This document shows positions 62,084-64,000 of a stretch of 64,000 bases of DNA, one piece after another. The DNA comes from DRPN01 sp964599235 (GTDB taxonomy: Bacteria; Bacteroidota; Bacteroidia; Bacteroidales; VadinHA17). A program made the translations under genes and the position numbers. How positions within the stretch are numbered: the first letter of the stretch is position 1; each line of letters starts with the position of its first letter. The stretch lies in the NCBI GenBank assembly GCA_964599235.1, contig CAZRDX010000003.1:62001-126000 (forward strand). Reading direction: 5' to 3'. The notes beneath the pieces were generated by a model. It saw only the letters and a program-made list of their open reading frames with translations, had not been told where the DNA came from and searched no databases.

Positions 62084-62116
62084 AAAAAAGGCCGTTCTCC
62101 CGAACGGCCTTTTTCT
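62084..62116. terminator. Bidirectional intrinsic terminator after gldN and manC
   Basis: Perfect 13-bp stem (62085-62097 with 62102-62114), TCCC loop, A tract on the left and T tract on the right. It closes both the T9SS operon (+) and manC (-). Confidence 0.9.
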
Positions 62117-62135
62117 TTTCCTCTTTTCTCTTCCA

Positions 62136-63227
62136 TTACAGGAACTTCTCCCCTGCCTTTATCTGCACTTCCTTGACGAACTGCTTGATCCGCTGTTCTT
62201 CACGTTTGGGACAGATGAGCGTGATCTCCCCCGACTGAACAACGATATAGTCCTCAAGCCCGTAGGCGACCAGCAGCTTGCCTTCGTCCGTACGAACTAT
62301 GGAGTTCTTCACTTCATACAAAAAAACCTGATCCCCTGTGACCATGTTCCCGTGATCATCATGCTCGGAATGCTCATAGAGGGAGTTCCAGGTTCCCAGA
62401 TCGGACCATCCGAAGTCGGCACAGATCACATAAACGTTCTCGGCCTTCTCCATAATGGCATAATCGATGGATATCTCCGTACAGTTGGCATAGGCCTCAT
62501 AAATGAACGACTCTTCTTCCGGGGTGTAATATTTCCCTCTCCCTTCTGCGAAGATATGGTACAGATCGGGCATGTATTTCTCGAAAGCCTTCACAATGCT
62601 TTCAACCGACCAGAGGAAGATCCCGGCGTTCCAGTAGAAATCTCCGCTGGCCAGAAAGATCTCCGCCATCTCCCTGTCCGGTTTTTCGGTAAAGGTCTTT
62701 ACCTTGTACAGATCATTGTGGTCGGGTTGACGGGTATCCTTCTTGATCTGGATGTATCCGTAACCTGTTTCCGGCCGTGTGGGTTCGACCCCGATGGTGA
62801 GGAGTGCTTCGTGATCCTCAACAAAATCCAGCCCCTCACCGATCACCTCCAGGAATTTTCGCTCATCCAGGATGAAATGGTCGGACGGAGCGACGACCAT
62901 CACTGCCTGAGGATCCACCTCCCGTATTTTCTCACTGGCATAGGCAATGCAGGGAGCGGTGTTCTTCCTGAACGGCTCGGAAAGGACCCTGTCGGGACGG
63001 ATCTCCGGGAGCTGTTCCATGACCAGATCGGTATACTCCTTGTTGGTGACGATGAGGATGTTATCTTTCGGACAGATCTTCAGGAAACGGTCGTAGGTCA
63101 TTTGCAGCAGCGACCGGCCCGTTCCCAGGATATCAAGGAACTGCTTGGGCCTGTGAGCCCGGCTGTAAGGCCAGAACCGGCTCCCGACCCCTCCGGCCAT
63201 GATCACACAGTAATGATGTTCGTTCAT
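62136..63227 (-). CDS. manC: Mannose-1-phosphate guanylyltransferase
   Basis: Makes GDP-mannose from mannose-1-phosphate and GTP, feeding envelope glycans. The nucleotidyltransferase loop GGVGSRFWPYSRAHRPKQF is at the N-terminus. VVAPSDHFI, VKTFTEKPD, YWNAGIFLW and DFGWSDLGTW follow. At 363 residues it lacks the C-terminal phosphomannose isomerase cupin of the bifunctional form. The ATG at 63227 starts right before the first strand; an in-frame TTG upstream overlaps the promoter. Confidence 0.95.
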   Translation of the reverse strand: MNEHHYCVIMAGGVGSRFWPYSRAHRPKQFLDILGTGRSLLQMTYDRFLKICPKDNILIVTNKEYTDLVMEQLPEIRPDRVLSEPFRKNTAPCIAYASEKIREVDPQAVMVVAPSDHFILDERKFLEVIGEGLDFVEDHEALLTIGVEPTRPETGYGYIQIKKDTRQPDHNDLYKVKTFTEKPDREMAEIFLASGDFYWNAGIFLWSVESIVKAFEKYMPDLYHIFAEGRGKYYTPEEESFIYEAYANCTEISIDYAIMEKAENVYVICADFGWSDLGTWNSLYEHSEHDDHGNMVTGDQVFLYEVKNSIVRTDEGKLLVAYGLEDYIVVQSGEITLICPKREEQRIKQFVKEVQIKAGEKFL

Positions 63228-63245
63228 GGTTTCAATAGTTTGGCC

Positions 63246-63253
63246 CAAAGATA
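63246..63253 (-). promoter_or_regulatory. Putative -7 element for manC
   Basis: Minus-strand TATCTTTG, full -7 match, 18 bases upstream of the manC ATG. No -33 TTG at the right spacing. Confidence 0.35.
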
Positions 63254-63283
63254 AATAAATATCCCCGAATGGGAATAATTGCG

Positions 63284-63291
63284 TATTTTTG
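63284..63291 (+). promoter_or_regulatory. Putative -7 element for the MlaE-type gene
   Basis: TATTTTTG, full -7 match, 19 bases upstream of the ATG at 63311. No -33 TTG seen. It is divergent with the manC element, 30 bases apart. Confidence 0.35.
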
Positions 63292-63310
63292 CCACTGAAA
63301 GCCGGTAACC

Positions 63311-64000
63311 ATGCGAAATCTTCTGTTCCATTTCGGCAATTATTTCCTTCTGCTGACGAAAGTCTTCTCCAAACCGGAGAAGAAGAGGATCTACTACCGC
63401 CAGTTCGTTCAGGAGCTGAACAATATCGGCCTTAATTCATTGGGTATCGTTCTGATCATTTCTCTTTTCATGGGATCGGTGATCACCCTGCAGACAGCCT
63501 ATAACACCGAAAGTCCTTTCCTCCCCAAGTACCTGATCGGGCTCGGCTGCCGTGATTCGATGATCCTGGAGTTTTCCTCCACCATGATCGCCCTTATCAT
63601 GGCGGGCAAGGCCGGTTCGAACATTGCCTCCGAACTGGGAACGATGCGTATCACCGAACAGATCGACGCCCTGGAGATCATGGGGATCAATTCTGCCAGT
63701 TTTCTCATACTTCCCAAGATCCTTGCCTCGCTCTTTTTCTTTCCCCTGCTCACGATCATCAGCATCATCACGGGGATCTTCGGGGGATGGCTTTCCGTAG
63801 TGGTGACCGGGGTCATCCCCGTACCCGATTTCAATTACGGGCTTCAGTATGCTTTCAATCCTTTTTTCGTCACCTACACGCTGATCAAGACCACGGTGTT
63901 CGCCTTCATCATTTCTTCCGTCTCCTCCTATTACGGTTATACCGTTGAAGGAGGGGCACTGGAAGTGGGCCGGGCCTCCACCAAGGCAGTGGTATACAGC
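63311..64000 (+). CDS. mlaE: MlaE-family ABC transporter permease (3' end cut by window)
   Basis: Inner-membrane permease of the Mla/MCE phospholipid transport system. The frame is open from the ATG at 63311 to the window edge (230 codons, no stop). Hydrophobic helices alternate with the MlaE signature region: LGIVLIISLFMGSVITLQ, then SSTMIALIMAGKAGSNIASE with LGTMRITEQIDALEIMGI, as in MlaE/YrbE. A later segment reads YYGYTVEGGALEVGRASTKAV. About 245 residues are usual, so only the end is missing. The ATPase (mlaF) and MCE-domain (mlaD) genes probably lie just beyond the window. Confidence 0.93.
   Translation, partial: MRNLLFHFGNYFLLLTKVFSKPEKKRIYYRQFVQELNNIGLNSLGIVLIISLFMGSVITLQTAYNTESPFLPKYLIGLGCRDSMILEFSSTMIALIMAGKAGSNIASELGTMRITEQIDALEIMGINSASFLILPKILASLFFFPLLTIISIITGIFGGWLSVVVTGVIPVPDFNYGLQYAFNPFFVTYTLIKTTVFAFIISSVSSYYGYTVEGGALEVGRASTKAVVYS

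Overview
The window is a G+C-rich chromosomal segment of a Bacteroidota bacterium, most likely of the order Bacteroidales. Four things point there. It carries type IX secretion / gliding genes (porP, gldK, gldL, gldM, gldN, porW/sprE, porX, gldH). It has a CarboxypepD_reg-type TonB-dependent receptor, several phylum-typical proteins (DUF4270, HU-CCDC81/SPOR, RicT next to gldH), and promoters of the Bacteroidota type (-33 TTG/TTTG, about 20-22 bases, -7 TAnnTTTG). Nothing looks like a phage, integron, insertion sequence or CRISPR array, and I saw no tRNA or rRNA gene. Most of the window is core genome. lysS is cut by the left edge and an mlaE-type permease gene by the right edge.

Layout. 1-9.4 kb: lysS, pgi, folK(-), sppA, gltX(-), then a threonine-to-glycine pair (tdh, kbl). 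9.4-15.7 kb: B12-dependent ribonucleotide reductase nrdJ(-) and a large TonB-dependent receptor(-). 15.7-28.4 kb: a long minus-strand run. Read in its transcription order it is holB, ricT, gldH, trmB, an alkyltransferase-like gene, mrp, nfu, porW, porX, tsaE, ald, waaA. 28.5-33.4 kb: pgk and a small lipoprotein on +, then a LuxE-like acyl-protein synthetase, an exported C1 cysteine peptidase, a YjbR-family gene and yraN on -. 33.4-33.8 kb: a gene-free stretch with three evenly spaced palindromes and a foldable GC-rich block. 33.8-36.9 kb: metG and an HU-CCDC81/SPOR protein(-). 37.1-43.3 kb: a nucleotide-sugar cluster, wbpE-wbpD-wbpB-wbpA-galE-rfbB. 43.3-50 kb: DUF4270 and a half-length glycogen-synthase-like gene(-), then panC, panD, a flippase-like membrane protein, radA and a DUF4197 gene. 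50-62 kb: pbp1A(-), diverging from topA, a degenerate ureohydrolase, porP and gldKLMN. 62-64 kb: manC(-) and partial mlaE.

How the genes fit together. The strongest theme is type IX secretion. porP-gldKLMN encode the outer-membrane ring and the proton-driven motor. PorW is a lipoprotein and PorX a response regulator of the same system, and GldH is a gliding/secretion lipoprotein. The wbpE/D/B/A set should make a UDP-2,3-diacetamido-uronic acid. In Porphyromonas gingivalis a sugar from this kind of pathway links secreted type IX cargo to anionic LPS. The cluster may therefore supply the anchor for the secretion system encoded on both sides of it. waaA (Kdo transferase), manC, galE, rfbB, the flippase-like protein and mlaE add further envelope functions.

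The less ordinary items are: the ureohydrolase-like protein that has lost metal ligands inside the topA/T9SS gene string; the 276-residue GT5-like protein without the KxGGL loop or second domain, translationally overlapped with a DUF4270 lipoprotein; a stand-alone LuxE-like enzyme; an Mrp without the CXXC motif next to Nfu, which has one; and the structured non-coding stretch upstream of metG. All calls come from reading the sequence. No database search was run.
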